Shown one piece after another: positions 33,006 to 44,372 of a stretch of DNA of 64,000 bases. Numbering within the stretch: position 1 is the stretch's first letter; every line of letters starts with the position of its first letter. The stretch spans positions 1,054,001 through 1,118,000 of the forward strand of contig NW_024037374.1 in NCBI RefSeq assembly GCF_015832195.1. The letters run 5' to 3'. The position numbers were made by a program, and so were the translations under genes. The DNA comes from Motacilla alba alba. Its lineage: Eukaryota; Chordata; Aves; Passeriformes; Motacillidae. The notes under the pieces were generated by a model. The model was not told where the DNA came from, did no database searches, and saw nothing but the letters and a program-made list of their open reading frames with translations.

Positions 33006-33340
33006 AGAGTCTGTAGGCACTGGGATGTTCCAGCTGTAGGAGATCACTGCAGGAGCTGCAGCTGCATTGTCCTGCAGCCAGAGGTTCCTGTGCCAAGGGC
33101 TGGCAGGGATTCTACCCCAGGCACTTCTCAGCTCCTTCCCAGCCCTGACTGATTGAAGCTCTCTGTGCCTCTGTGCTGTGCCCGGGCTGGCTGCAGGCAG
33201 TGCCCCAGCCCTGCTGGGCTGGCAGAAGAGCTGCTCAGCAAGAGAAATGTGCTTTTCAAGCTCTTCTTGGTTCCCAGCAGCTGCCTCTGTGCCAGCAGCC
33301 CAGCCCAGCTCAGCAGCACAGCCACAGCACAAGGACTTTA
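33006..33340 (-). other. Probable noncoding 5' exon of receptor 2
   Basis: Counterpart of 16150-16481 and 51500-51862, nearly identical by eye up to the donor. The upstream limit is not determined. Confidence 0.45.
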
Positions 33341-33719
33341 ATGAGCCTCTGGGGCTTTGTGCTCAGGCCCTGAACATCAGGCCCTGAGAGGGAGCTGAAG
33401 AAACCTCTGCAGAGCTCCAAGTCAGAATCACACTCCAAAGTTTCTTGGACTTTTAATGGGTCCCAGGGAGGGACACAACTGAGAAAGTGTCCCCAGGCCC
33501 CAGGCAGAGCAGAGAACTGCAGGCAGTGATGACAGCTAGGGACAAAGAGAAGCCAAGGCTTGGTGCCCTGGGGCACAGCAGGGTCTGTGCCACCAAGGGC
33601 TGGCAGGAGACACCTTGTCCTGAGCCACTGGGGCCTCCTGGCACAGCCCCAGCCAGGCTGGGCACTGGCAGCCCCTTGGCCTGCCCTCAGCATCCCCCCT
33701 AGCCCACATGCCAGTGGCC

Positions 33720-34260
33720 TCAAGGATCTGCTGGAAGGAGTCCCTGGGGAGCCTTGCTCAGCAATGGCCCTGGGGGCTCCTTCATGCTCCCAGGGACTGC
33801 AGGCTTTTCAAAGGACTTTGGCTTTGGCTTTTGCCTTGGAGTCTCTGGGAGGTTTGTGCAATGATGGCCTCCAATGATCTGCTGTAATTAGTCCCTGGAG
33901 AGGCTTTGTCAGTAACAACATTCAGTGGGGCTCATTAATGCTTCAGGGTACTTCAGATATTTTAAGGTACTTGGTGTTTCCCTTTTGACACAGACTCTGT
34001 GAGAGGTTTGTGCAATCATGGCCCCAATTATCTGCTTTAACGAGTCCCTTGAGAGCTTTGTACTGACATTCAGTGGGGCTCATTAATGCTCAGAGATACT
34101 CGAGATTTTTAAGGCACTTTGCATTTTCTTTTCCACACTGAGTCTCTGAGAGTTTTTTAACCATCCTGGCCTCCAGTTCTCTCCTCCAAGGAGTCCATGG
34201 GCAGCCTGTGTTGAGGATGGACATCAGTGGGACCCATTAACACTTTGAGACACTTTGGGT
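33720..34260 (-). repeat. ~150-bp degenerate tandem repeats upstream of receptor 2
   Basis: Reverse copies of the array at 15240-15760 (units with CAGTGGGGCTCATTAATGC near 33923, 34071 and a variant near 34209). Confidence 0.75.
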
Positions 34261-34434
34261 GCTTCTTATGACTTGGACTCCTGGAAAGGTTTGTGCAATC
34301 TCCTCTCAGGCCCTGTGGTTCAAGGGCTCAGCTCCAAATGCACCATGGGGCTCATTTGGATCAAGCAAGTCATGACCAACCATGGCTCTGCCTTGATTTT
34401 CCTGTCCTCTCCTGTAGTACATCAGGAAGCTTTC

Positions 34435-36047
34435 TGTAGTGGTTTTTGTTCTCTAATTTGAGATTTCTTGGCCAATGCATCAATTAGTGTGGTGGGTTCA
34501 GTGTTGGCTAATTACCAGTGCACTCACTAGAATATACTTATTTCCTGCTATGAGGTAGGATTAGGAGGGAGGCAAAGCAGGCTGAAAACTTTTAAAGGGT
34601 ATAAAGAAAAATTTATAAGAGTAACTCAAAGAAAGAAAAATAAGAATCAGAACAAAACTTTCAGAACAGTTCTCCTCTCCCTACAACCTTTTCTTTCTTA
34701 CTGACAAGGTAGGTAAAGAGACAAAACATAAAATTTTCAGTCATTTTACCACCTCTAGAATAGCTTTTTTCAGTTCACTAAGTTAGAGGAGTCTCTCTTT
34801 CTTGATATGGAGACTTCTCCATAAGAAAACAATTCTCTCGCGGCTCTCAGTGTCCACAAATAGCAGCCGCTCAGAAACGCTGCAGTCATGAAGTCCTTCC
34901 CATTTGTTCACAGCCTTTTCCCACAGCTCTGTTTATGGGCCATGTCAACTTATGCAGTACTATTTTAAAGATGAGCTCTTTAATAACAAAGCTTCTCTTC
35001 ATCTATTTCTGAAATCATCTTCATCTCTGAGATCAGAGGTCTTCTTCTCTCCTTGAGGGCACAGGGTCTTATCACTCTGCTCTCTTTCTCTCATCAAACT
35101 TCCCATGGGATCTCAGCTACTTCAACTTTTGCTTACTTTAGCAGGAAGGCCTTTGCTGAACAAGTCATCTCCCCATACTTTTCAAGGCATTTTATGGATA
35201 AAGAGAGTCAGATGTGGCAATTATATCCTTTACAAGAGGATTTCAGCCCCAGAATCCAGACATCTCCTCATCCTTCCCATGTGGGATTCAACTTCCTCTT
35301 CACTGACCTCGGTGTCTTCATGTTGCTCCTCTCTGTGCCTGCACATTGTCCTTTTCTCTCACTCGAGGGAGGATGGAAGCACTGAAAGAGTTCATATCTC
35401 GCCCAGGGCCTGCAGATGGTTACGTGACCCCGGCCAGGCTCGGTACTTGTGGCCGGAGCTGTTTTACGATGGAGGTTTCTGCAGCGGCTGCGCTGGGGCT
35501 GTGTCAGGATGGGCCGCGCTGGTGGGAGGGCCAGGATCTCAGCAGCCAGGCCAGAACACAGCAGCAGCACGGCCGGGGGCCGATGGCTTCTCCTCCCCCT
35601 GCCAATGGTTGCGGGCGAACCCCAATGGTGGCAGAATCTTGGCTGAGCCGGCCCGGCCCAGGGCTGCTCCTGGGGCCCGGCAGATCCTGGCTCCGCCTAG
35701 GCTGGCAGCAGGGCAGGGCCTAGTAGTGCCCAGATGTTTGCAACCACAGCCATGGCCCAGCCCAGCCTAGGCCCCTCAGCCTCCCCTCCCCCTGCCCAGC
35801 AGCCGATGGGGCCTGGCAGGCTCCCCGGGAAGGGGCCCGGCCCCATGGCAGGAGCAACCCGGCCCACCCTGGCTGAGACAGGGACCGGGTCGGCCTTGTT
35901 ACCTTTTTGCCAGCCAGAAGGAAAGAGACCCTCCCAGGCTTCTTTGTCTTTAACATGTGTCTTCACAGAGGTGTGTACAGTTTACTTACTGGTTTAACAG
36001 ATTGTCGATTCTCAATGCTAATTACTGACTGCGTTCTGTCAAACACA
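34435..36047 (-). mobile_element. Long LTR, antisense, at the edge of unit B
   Basis: Plus strand begins TGTAGTGGTTTTTG and is collinear with 59780-61254 (shared GGGCCATGTCAACTTATG, TTTCTAGAATNG, GGTTTAACAGATTGTC). By comparison the sense strand is minus. 35390-35900 is GC-rich with several CpGs. The left flank CTTTC does not recur at the right end, whose exact limit is uncertain (about 36047). Unit B similarity stops at 34434, so the LTR lies on a rearrangement edge. Confidence 0.75.
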
Positions 36048-36229
36048 AAAGAAACTGCTAGCAGCTTCTCTTAGGACATCACTTCTGTGATGCAAAACCA
36101 CCACAACAGCACAGAGCACAGAGCTCCTTTGTCCATATGTAGTAATCATGTGGCCGAGGCCTCAAAACCCCTCCTTGGGAGTTCTCAGGGCCCTGTCCAA
36201 GGTGTTTTCAAATGAAAACATTCAGCTCA

Positions 36230-36690
36230 GAGTCTAAGAAAATCACGAGAGGACAGAGCCAGCCTGACCTGTCTGTCCTGGCTACTTTTGTCAGGGAGCA
36301 AACCTTGAATATACAGTATTTGGGAGACCAAATTCTAATTTTGTCCATGGCCCCTGGACATGAAAACTGGTTCTTTTTCATAGGAACAAAGGAATAGAGC
36401 CCCAGTCTTTCAGGGACAGATGAGAGGTGACCACCGGTGGCCATGACCAGCCAGAGCTGGCAGGATTTTTTCTGAGAGATACCTTTGCTTATAGGAAATT
36501 TTTTAGATAGAGTACCAATTTTGGCAATGGGCATCTGAAAAGATGGATGGTTCTTTTCCATAGCAATGAAAACAGAGAGCCCAGTGCTCCAAGAGCTGAT
36601 GAGAGGCAGCCCATGACATCCCAAGATCAGCCAGACCTGTCAGGTGGCTCCTGGGAGGCCAAGCCAGCCAGACCTGTTCCATGTTGCCTC
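36230..36690 (+). repeat. ~190-bp satellite, about 2.5 units
   Basis: Units with CAGCCTGACCTGTCTGTCCT, TTCTTTTTCATAGGAAC or TTCTTTTCCATAGC, and GAGCCCCAG landmarks. Passes into the minisatellite at its right end. Confidence 0.75.
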
Positions 36691-36955
36691 GGTTCCATGG
36701 GGCCCCACAGTGTCCCAATGGTCCCTTGCTTCCAGGAAGCCCTGAGGTGTCATAATGCCCCCTTGGTGACACGAGGCCCTGAAGGGTCACAATGGTCTCC
36801 ATGGTTCCATCAGGCCCCACAGAGCCATCATGGTCTCTGGGTTCCATGCAGCCCCGCTGTGTCACCATGGCCCCTTGGTTCCATGGGCTCCAGTGGTGCC
36901 ACAATGATCCCCTTGGTTCCATGAGGTCCCCTCAGTGTCCCAGGGATCTCCATGG
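36691..36955 (+). repeat. 36/37-bp minisatellite, block 6
   Basis: About seven units between two stretches of the ~190-bp satellite, plus orientation. Confidence 0.85.
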
Positions 36956-38160
36956 GAAGGAAAGAACCGAGCCCCAGGGTTGCAGAGGCAGTCACCAGAG
37001 GCCAAGGCCAGCCAGCCTTGACGGTACTGGCAGATTGTGCCTGGGAACAGCCCTTGGATGTACATTTCCGTGTAGATAAGAAGGTTCTTTTCCATAGGAA
37101 GGAAAGCACAGAGCCCCAGTGTTTCAAAGGCAGATGAGGAGAGAGGTGGCTCCTGAGAAGCCAAGTCAGCCAGATCTGTTTGTCTTGGCAGATTTTGTCA
37201 TGGAGGAATCCTTGGATATATGGAATTTGGGAGGAGGAATCTCAATTTTGACCACAGACACCTTGAGAAGAAGGATGGTTCTTTCCAATTGGAAGGAAAG
37301 CCCCAATTCCTAGTGCTTCATAAGCAGGTGAGAGGCAGCCTCTAAGGGGCCAAAGGCAGCCAGACCTATCTGTCCTGGCAGCTTTCACTTGGGAGCAATC
37401 CTTGGATGTACGGAGTTTTGGAGGTGGAATCCCAGTTTTGGCCATGGGCAGCTGGTCAAGATGGATGGTTTTTTCCCCATAAGAAGGAAAAATGCGAAGT
37501 CCAAGTGTTCTGGAAGAAGATGAGAGGTGGCCACCCTTAGGCCAAGCCAGCCAGACCTGTCTCTCCTGGCACCTTTCGTCTAGGGGCTATCCTTGGACAT
37601 AGGGCATTTTCATTGAGGAATGTCAATTTTGGCCGTGGACACCTGGACAGGAAGAAGAGTTCTTTTCATTAGTAAGGAAAGCCCAGAGCCCCAGTGTTTC
37701 AAAGGCAGATGAGTGTCAGCCCTCAGGAAGCTAAAGCCATCCCGACTTGTCAGTCCTGGAAGTTTTTGTCTGGGAGCTATCCTAGATATAGGGAATTCTG
37801 GAGGCAGGTGCCCAATTTTGGGCATGTGTGCCTGATCTAGATAGATGGTTTTTCCCATAGGAAAGAAAAGCACATGGTCCCAGAATTTCAAAGGCAGATG
37901 AGGTGGCCCCTGGGTGGCCAAGGCAGCCAAACCTGTGTCTCCTGGCAGATTTCATCTGGGAACAATCTTTGCATATAAGGAAATTTGGAGGAAGAATCCC
38001 AATTTCGGCCAAGGGCCCCTGGAGGAGAAAGACAGTTGTCTCCCATAGAAAGCCCAGAGCCCCAGTGCTTCAGGGGCAGATGAAAAGCAGCCCTCAACGT
38101 TCTAAGGTCAGCTGGACCTGTCAGGTGTTCCCCAGGAGGCCCAGCCTGCCAGACCTGTTC
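36956..38160 (+). repeat. ~190-bp satellite, about six units
   Basis: The longest uninterrupted run. The GCAGATGA-type landmark recurs near 37130, 37325, 37510, 37700, 37895 and 38085, a period of 185-195 bp. Consensus elements include GGAATCCCAATTTTGGCC, GGTTCTTTTCCATA and CAGATTTTGTCTGGGAG. No coding content. Confidence 0.85.
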
Positions 38161-38243
38161 TGTGCTCCCTTGGTTTCGTGGGACCCCACAGTGTCACAAT
38201 GGCCCCTTGGTTCCATGAGGTTCCATAGTGTCACTGTGGTCGC
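38161..38243 (+). repeat. 36/37-bp minisatellite, block 7 (about two units)
   Basis: CAGTGTCACAATGGCCCC and TAGTGTCACTGTGG units ending the composite satellite region. Confidence 0.8.
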
Positions 38244-38921
38244 TGTCAGAGGCTGGATGAGATCCATGTCCCGAGACACCTTGGGATGCTCGGAATGCCC
38301 GTGTGGGGCCAGGGCCGGGTCAGGCCTTGGTTTGTGGTGGGACAGAGCCCCGCCCCCAGCCCTGGCCTGGCACAGCTGTCAATCACACTGCAGGGTGGAA
38401 AGGGGTGTGTGTGTGTGGGTGTGTGTGTGTGTGGGTGTGTGTGTGTGTATGTATGTGTTGCTTACCCATCTCTGAATGGCTGAATCAATCACACACACAC
38501 AGCTGCTGCCTACCCTGACTCTGATTGTGCAATCACCTGGCAGTCCCACCCCAGGGACAGGCCCATGAAGGCCCAGGGGGTTAAAAGCCAGAGCATGAGG
38601 CCAGCCCAGGGTCTGGATCCTGCCTTCTGCTGGCGTTCTTGTTTGTGTGCTATTGGGACCTGAGCAGTTGGTGCCCATGTGCGTGTCTTCCTACAGATCT
38701 TCTGTCTTTCTATTGTTCTCTGTTTCTTCACCTTCTAATCCTATTGACATGGAACATTTTTGAGTAAGTTACCGTCTTAAGAGTTAAAGGTTTTTAGGTG
38801 AAATTTGCTAAGTTAATGAAGTTACTGCTAGGATAAGAGTTTTATGTTGAATTGGATATTGTATTAAATCTTTTAAAATCCTTCTTGTCTATCTGTTCCC
38901 AGTAAAATTTTGTGTCATTTT
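38244..38921. other. Unassigned segment, possible LTR
   Basis: Begins TGTCAGAGG and ends near TTTGTGTCA just before the SINE, with a TTAAAAG element near 38580. This could be a ~670-bp LTR, but no flanking duplication or second copy was seen. A (GT)n run lies inside. No gene recognised. Confidence 0.3.
38404..38457 (+). repeat. (GT)n microsatellite with GGGTGT interruptions
   Basis: TG dinucleotide run of about 54 bp. Confidence 0.95.
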
Positions 38922-39064
38922 GGCCTCTTAGCTCAGTTGGTCAGAGCATGGTGCTGGTATCACCGAGGCTGTGGGTTCAATGCCTGTGTGGGCCATTCAC
39001 TTAAGAGCTGGACTTGATGCTCCTTGTGGGTCCCTTCCTACCAAGAATATTCTTTGCATCTGCC
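38922..39064 (+). mobile_element. tRNA-Ile-derived SINE with CR1-like tail
   Basis: The 74-base head (38922-38995) has tRNA-Ile length and ends: GGCCTCTTAGCTC...GGGCCA, with an A box (TTAGCTCAGTTGG, 38928-38940) and a B box (GGTTCAATGCC, 38974-38984). The tail GAGCTGGACTTGATGCTCCT...TTCCTACCAAGAATATTC is the CR1 3' end. This head-tail design is that of the zebra finch tRNA-Ile SINE family mobilised by CR1. The anticodon position reads GGT, so it is not a working isoleucine tRNA. Confidence 0.85.
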
Positions 39065-39169
39065 CATGTTGAGAATATCTGGTTGGTGTTTCTCCTGTGC
39101 ACCAAATTCAAGTACAGGAACCTTTGGTCACCCCCAGCATTTCAGTGTTCTGGGGTGTTCCAGCCCTGC

Positions 39170-39338
39170 AGGCTCACAATGGCCTCTTGTTTCCATGAGG
39201 CCCCACAGTGTCCCACTGGGGCCTCTTGGTTCCATGGGCCCCAACAGTGCCACAATGATCGCCTTGGTTCCACAACTTCCCAGAGTGTCCCACTGGCCCC
39301 TTGGTTCCATGAGGATCTGCAGTGTCACACAGGTTTAT
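39170..39338 (+). repeat. 36/37-bp minisatellite, block 8
   Basis: About four units, plus orientation, ending where the inverted duplicate of 2690-4500 starts. Confidence 0.8.
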
Positions 39339-41037
39339 GGCATTTGTCCTTGCTGCCCCTCACATCCCACTGCCCCACAAACAGCCCCGAGGCACCCGTG
39401 AGGGACAGGCCCTGCTGTGCCAGGCTGGGCTCAGGGCTTGGCCTTTCTGCTTCCCCCAGGCAGCCCAGGCCTTGCTCAGCATTGCAGTTCCCTGCTCAGA
39501 GCCTTGGGCTGCCTGCAATCCTGGCCTCAAGGATCTGCTCTCAGCAGTCCCTGGGGAGCCTTTGGCACTCCCTGCCCTCAGTGGGGCCCAGTGATGCTGC
39601 AAGGGACTTGGAGTTTTACTTCTGACTCCTTGAGCAGCTTCTTCAGCCTTCTCTCAGTGCCTGAGGGTCCTGGACTCAGTCCCAAATCCACTGTGGGGAT
39701 CATCAAAATACAGAAAGTCTTCAGGGGCTCATCCATTTCCTTCAGTAGTCTTCAGTTCTCCAGGGTTTGTGCAGCTGATTGGAATCAGTTTGGAGTTTTT
39801 GTAAGGAAAAAGGTTTCAAAGTGCACCTCATGACCTTTGTTATTTAATCAAGTTGATCTTTTTTTTCATTTTCCAGTTCAGAGAAGAGCTGATAGAAGCA
39901 TTTCCCAGGCGATCTTGATGCTGAATGTCTCCTTAGAAGGTCTGGGCATGCAGAAGAATGAGCCCCTGGAGGGCTGACCCTGCTTGGACAAGCTGCTCCT
40001 CACCCCCAGCCTCACCATGTCTGACATGGCCCACCTGGCACTGACATCCCTGTGCCCTGCAGCAGAACCTTGTCCCCTGAGCTCTGCAGCTCCATGCCCC
40101 AGCCCATTGCACCATGTGCCACCTGCTCTCCTCAGGCCTCGGCCTGCACACAGGCCCAGGAGAAGTTTTCCTGTTCTGAGGAAAGAATGGAAAAGCCTGA
40201 GCAGGTTTCCTGAACAACAAAGCCCACTCAGGAACCACCTGCTCAGTCCAGGCTGCTTGGAATTGTGTCACCTTTCTGCAAGGGACAGTGTGAGCAGAAA
40301 TGATGTCTGGCAGCAGAATTCTCTGAGTCTTGCAGCTTAATTCTCTGTCCCTGTTGTTTCCCTGGATCTCTGTTGCAGATGGAAGCTGCTGGTGCCATCC
40401 TCACCCTTGAACCTCTCTTTGGAATGCAAACAGATGTTCCCAGGGATGTTAAGCAGGATTTGCTCAATGATTCTATAAAACTTTTCTATTCCCCATGGAA
40501 CAAAGGGGCCATGGTGACACAGCAGGGCCACGTGGATCCAGTGGTGCATTGTGACACTGTGGATCCAAAAAGACCATGGAGACACCCCTGGAACCTCCTG
40601 GAACCAAGGAGTCCATGGTGACCCAGCGGGGCTGCATGGAGCCAATGGTCCATGGGGACACTGCCCATCCAAGGAGGCCATTGTGACCCTGCGGAAGCTC
40701 ATGGAGCCAGGGAGGCTATTGTGACACTGGAGAACGTCATGGCACCAAATATCCATGGTGACACAGCAGGGCATCATGGGAACCAAGGAACCGCTGTTGG
40801 CAGTGCGGAAACTCATGGAGCCAGGGGCCCTTGTGGCACTGCAGAACCAGCACAGCTGCTGGACCTTGTCCCCTGGCCCTGCTCAGCTCCTTGGCAGGCA
40901 CGGCAGGAGCAGCACCCTGGCAGCCTCGGGAATGCCCCTATGGGATCCATGGCACACACTCCCAGGGGCTGGAATTCCAGTTCCCAGCCAGGAAAATATG
41001 TTCCTGCCCTCGAAGGCAAAGTTCTTAAGAAGGAGCC
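39339..41037 (-). repeat. Right copy of the 1.7-1.8 kb inverted duplication
   Basis: Reverse complement of 2690-4500 along its length. Similarity ends exactly at the TG of the ERV-L 5' LTR (41038), in the context GGAGCC|TGTCC. Confidence 0.85.
40490..40850 (-). repeat. 36/37-bp minisatellite, block 9, inverted
   Basis: Mirror of block 2 inside the inverted duplication (CATTGTGACACTGTGGATCC and similar units). Confidence 0.85.
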
Positions 41038-41702
41038 TGTCCTAGGGTGACGTTATGATGCTTGTATCCCCATTTGTGTGCTCTGTTTATGCTGGATATT
41101 ATGTTCTGTGCCTTCAAGACTGGCTCTGAAGAGTGAATGTTTTGTTCTGGTTTTGTTATCAGCCTGCTCCCCCACGGCTGGCGGGACACAGAGACAGGGC
41201 AGTGCATAGTGCAGCTTTTGCTTTTTGCTTGGCTTTTTGCTTTGCTCTTGCTTCTGCTTTGCTTCTGCTTGCTCTTGCTTTTGCTTCTGTTCATAGTTAG
41301 TTTAGCTAAGCAGTCTGATTTTTTCCCTGGACTGTTTTTCCTTTCCCTTTTTTGAAACTACTTGAACCTGTTCCAGACTGGGACCTGGGAAACACCGAGA
41401 GTTTGCACCTTGTGGCCTGCAGCAGCCTACCCTAGCACCAGAGGGACTGACAACAGAGCGACCACTCCCAGGAGAGACTTTCTGAATTTGTCATCCTTTT
41501 CAGAGCGGTGAAAGAGTGTTGTCATCCGGTATTGTTCATTCTGTGTGCTGGGGGGTGCTGTGCCTGTTAAATAAACAGGTTCTTTCCCCTTGTCTCTGAG
41601 GAATCCTTCCCGAACTGGTTGTGGGGAGGGGCCGTGTGGATTTGCAATCTGGAGGGGCCCCCTTTTTGTGGTTTTCTCCCAAATTTGTCCTAAACCAGGA
41701 CA
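41038..41702 (+). mobile_element. ERV-L-like (class III) provirus, 5' LTR
   Basis: 665 bp, TGTCCTAGGG...CCAGGACA. Includes a TTTTGCT/CTTGCT-rich stretch (41214-41300) and AATAAA in GTTAAATAAACAGG (near 41571). Followed after a few bases by a primer site and gag. Its sequence does not match the 3' LTR of the same element beyond the first few bases. Confidence 0.85.
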
Positions 41703-41707
41703 AAATT

Positions 41708-41725
41708 TTGTGCCCAACGTGGTGC
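41708..41725 (+). other. Primer-binding site, tRNA-Lys(1,2) type
   Basis: TTGTGCCCAACGTGGTGC matches the tRNA-Lys1,2 primer site at 15 of 18 positions. That site is used by foamy viruses and many betaretroviruses; mammalian ERV-L is named for tRNA-Leu. Confidence 0.75.
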
Positions 41726-41806
41726 ACGAGAGAGAGTGGAAAAAAACCTGTTTTGAGTGCATTTTGGTTGTCATTACTCTGTGTTGGTATAAAGCAGTTA
41801 ATAGTC

Positions 41807-43729
41807 ATGGTTTTTGAATTCATAATGTCTCTTGGGGTGAAGGCTTTCATGCATTTCGGGTCCCTTGGGTTTTTTGAGATCTTAATACCTCTATGGACCC
41901 TAGGTTTATTTTCTCATCCAGAATTAGCTCTGGTATTGTCCCTAATACGTAGTTTTTACAGCAGAGGGGCAGTGACCAGAATAGCTACCCGGCTGGCCTT
42001 GGTGGTAATGGTTTGTAAGAAGTTGATAAAGGTACTGGGGTCTGTTCCAGGGATGAATGGTTCATGGCTATGGTTATGCACCCAGTTTGTCAGAGGAGGA
42101 GCAGGGGATGAGGCTTTTCAGCCTTTGCTTTCCTTCTTCTCCTCTGAATCTGTTACCTCCCTGTTGGAGAATGTTCAGTTTCCCCTGAATATTAAAGAGA
42201 CCATCTTCCTGGTATTTATTCTGGTAAGCTTCCTCTATACAGTCTGCATCTTGTCTAGAATGAGAGCTGAGATTTCTAGAGGGGCTGATGAGACCCCTGA
42301 CCCAGGAGTAGACCCAGGCGTGGAAAATCCTGCGTGGTGTGGGAAATGGGAGGATATGGGCCAAATCCTGAAGGAATTCTCTGACCCTATAGTGTGGGAC
42401 TTTCCCCATGAACCAATTCAGAACCAAGCTAAGGTGGGGAGATACCTGAAAGAGAAGTACCATGATGACCCTGAGGAGAACAAGATCATTGCAGTGAGCT
42501 GGGCCCTGGCATATGCTTATCGCACACTGCTAGATACTCTAGGGCAGCAGACAGAGGCAGGGGGGCAGGGAGATAAATCAGCAGCTATCCCAGTCACCCA
42601 GGCTGCAGCCAACACCCCAGGCTCGAAGCCAGCAGCCAAACCAGACAGTGAGCCTAAGCCAGCAGCTAAACCAGACAATAAGCCTCAACCAATGGCTGCT
42701 GCTACTGGCACTAGAAGTGGAAAGCACACAAATGAAACCGATCGACCAGTGGATGATGATGATGATGATGCAGGAGAAGGACCTGCAATGCGTCTTGACA
42801 TAAAATCAGGAGTCAGAGCAGCAGGCACAAGATCAGAAGCCAATATTGAGTCCTTTACCCTGAAGGACCCTTGTGGCCTAAGGAAGGATTGCACCCGAGG
42901 ATCTGATGAATCCATAATTAGCTGGCTTGTCCATCTTTGGGATGCTGCAGGCGAGGCTACAGTTCTGGATGGCACTGAAGGGAGGCATTTGGGATCCCTG
43001 TCACATGATCCCATCATTGACCAAGGAATGATGAGGGGGGCTGACCCTCACAGCCTCTGGGCACGGGTCTTGGACAGTGTCACACAAAGCTACCTGTGTG
43101 CAGATGATCTCTATATGCAACAAACCCAGTGGAAGACCATAGAACAAGGGATCCAACGCCTGAGAGAAACGGCAGTGGCAGAGATTATCTTCTCAGATGA
43201 CATAACAACTAGGAAACCAGATTTGGTACCATGCACATCTGTGGTGTAGCAAAAACTCGTACGACTTGGGCCACATGAATATGCTTCTGCTTTAGCCATA
43301 ATGCAGCGGGATGACAGGGATGAGACCGTGCTTGATATGGCAAAGAAGCTGCGAGCATATGCAGGTGCTGTACATGGCCCAACACACGCCAGAATCGCAG
43401 CGGTGGAGACACGTCTGCAGAAGTTAGAGGACAAGATAGAGGAGAATCATGAGAAGCTCAGAGAGGAGATTAAAGAAGAAATTCTCCAAATCTCAACAGT
43501 GCAGATCAGAGGCTCTGGTACCCCATGCAGACGTTTCCCAGATGGAGAGCGAAGGTACACCCCACGAGCTGAGCTGTGGTTCTTCCTGTGTGATTGCGGA
43601 GAAAACATGAGGAGATGGGATGGAAAATCTGCTGCTGCTCTGGCCCAACGGGTGTGTGAATGGAAGGAAGACAGGGCTCAGAGAGGAAGTTCCACCAGAA
43701 GGAAAGCAGCTCCAGTTGCCCATAGCTAA
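41807..43729 (+). pseudogene. gag: ERV-L-like gag, one in-frame stop
   Basis: An open frame from ATG 41807 (or 41825) to TAG 43247-43249, then the same frame continues to TAA 43727-43729, so a single stop interrupts a Gag of about 640 codons. The N-terminal ~160 residues contain several hydrophobic stretches, two or three long enough to span a membrane, before the part with Gag character. Then come an acidic/proline linker, a PAAKPD repeat, an Asp run from (GAT)n near 42753, a capsid-like segment (SWLVHLWDAAGEAT near 42925) and a coiled-coil-like stretch (near 43410-43480). No CCHC knuckle seen. Confidence 0.8.
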
Positions 43730-43734
43730 ACTGC

Positions 43735-44372
43735 CAGGTATGATGATGATGATGATGACATGTCTGATCCCCTTGAAGGAGCCTCCAAGACATGCCCAGG
43801 GAAAGAAGGATACCCAGACTTAGAGGGGCCCTGCCTCTGGCCAGGTAGAGGCTAGGGAAAACCGTGTTTTCTGGACTGTGTGGATTCGTGGGCCTGGCAC
43901 ATCAGAACCACAAGAGTATAAAGCTTTGGTTGACACTGGTGCACAGTGCACATTGATCCCATCAAGATATGTGGGGACAGAATCCGTTTCTATTGCTGGT
44001 GTGACAGGGGGATCACAGGATTTCACTTTGGTGGAAGCTGATGTGAGCCTGACTGGAAATGAGTGGAAGAAACACCCTATTGTGACAGGCCCATGGGCTC
44101 CATGTATTTTGGGCATAGATTATCTCCGAAGTGGGTATTTCAAAGACCCAAAAGGACTCAAGTGGGCATTTGGGATAGCAGCTGTAGTGACAGAGGGCAT
44201 CCAGCAATTGAACACCTTTCTTGGGCTGTCCAAGAATCCATCTACAGTAGGACTCCTGAAGGGAGAAGAGCAACAGGTACCAATTGCCACTTCCACAGTG
44301 CATCGTCGACAGTATAGAACCACTGGAGATGCTGTGATTGCCATCCATAAGATGATCCGAGAGCTGGAGAGC
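43735..44372 (+). pseudogene. pro: ERV-L-like protease region
   Basis: A new frame relative to gag carries an aspartic protease active site VDTGAQCTLIPS (DTG codons 43932-43940) and a downstream ILGIDYL flap/strand region near 44108. A second (GAT)n run at 43741-43760 lies in the linker. A one-base deletion near 44370 shifts the frame into reverse transcriptase. Confidence 0.8.

Larger units (their letters stand above)
28066..34434 (-). repeat. Segmental duplication unit B (receptor 2), inverted
   Basis: The reverse complement is collinear with units A and C. 28066-28510 matches the unit-end region (59380-59779 plus 61255-61330 in C); 29100-34434 matches C from about 50280 to 55850. The part corresponding to about C 55850-59400 is missing and replaced by an inverted minisatellite block. 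The right edge is an LTR at 34435. Confidence 0.85.

Noticed and set aside
35105..35770. A 221-codon frame within the LTR at 34435-36047
   Set aside because: Lies in GC-rich LTR sequence, is absent from the paralogous LTR at 59780, and shows no recognised domain.
36956..38160. CRISPR array
   Set aside because: Units of ~190 bp are repeated throughout without unique spacers, and the genome is a vertebrate; it is a satellite.
38922..38995. Functional tRNA gene
   Set aside because: Anticodon position and several stem positions differ from tRNA-Ile, and a CR1 tail follows directly; it is a SINE head.
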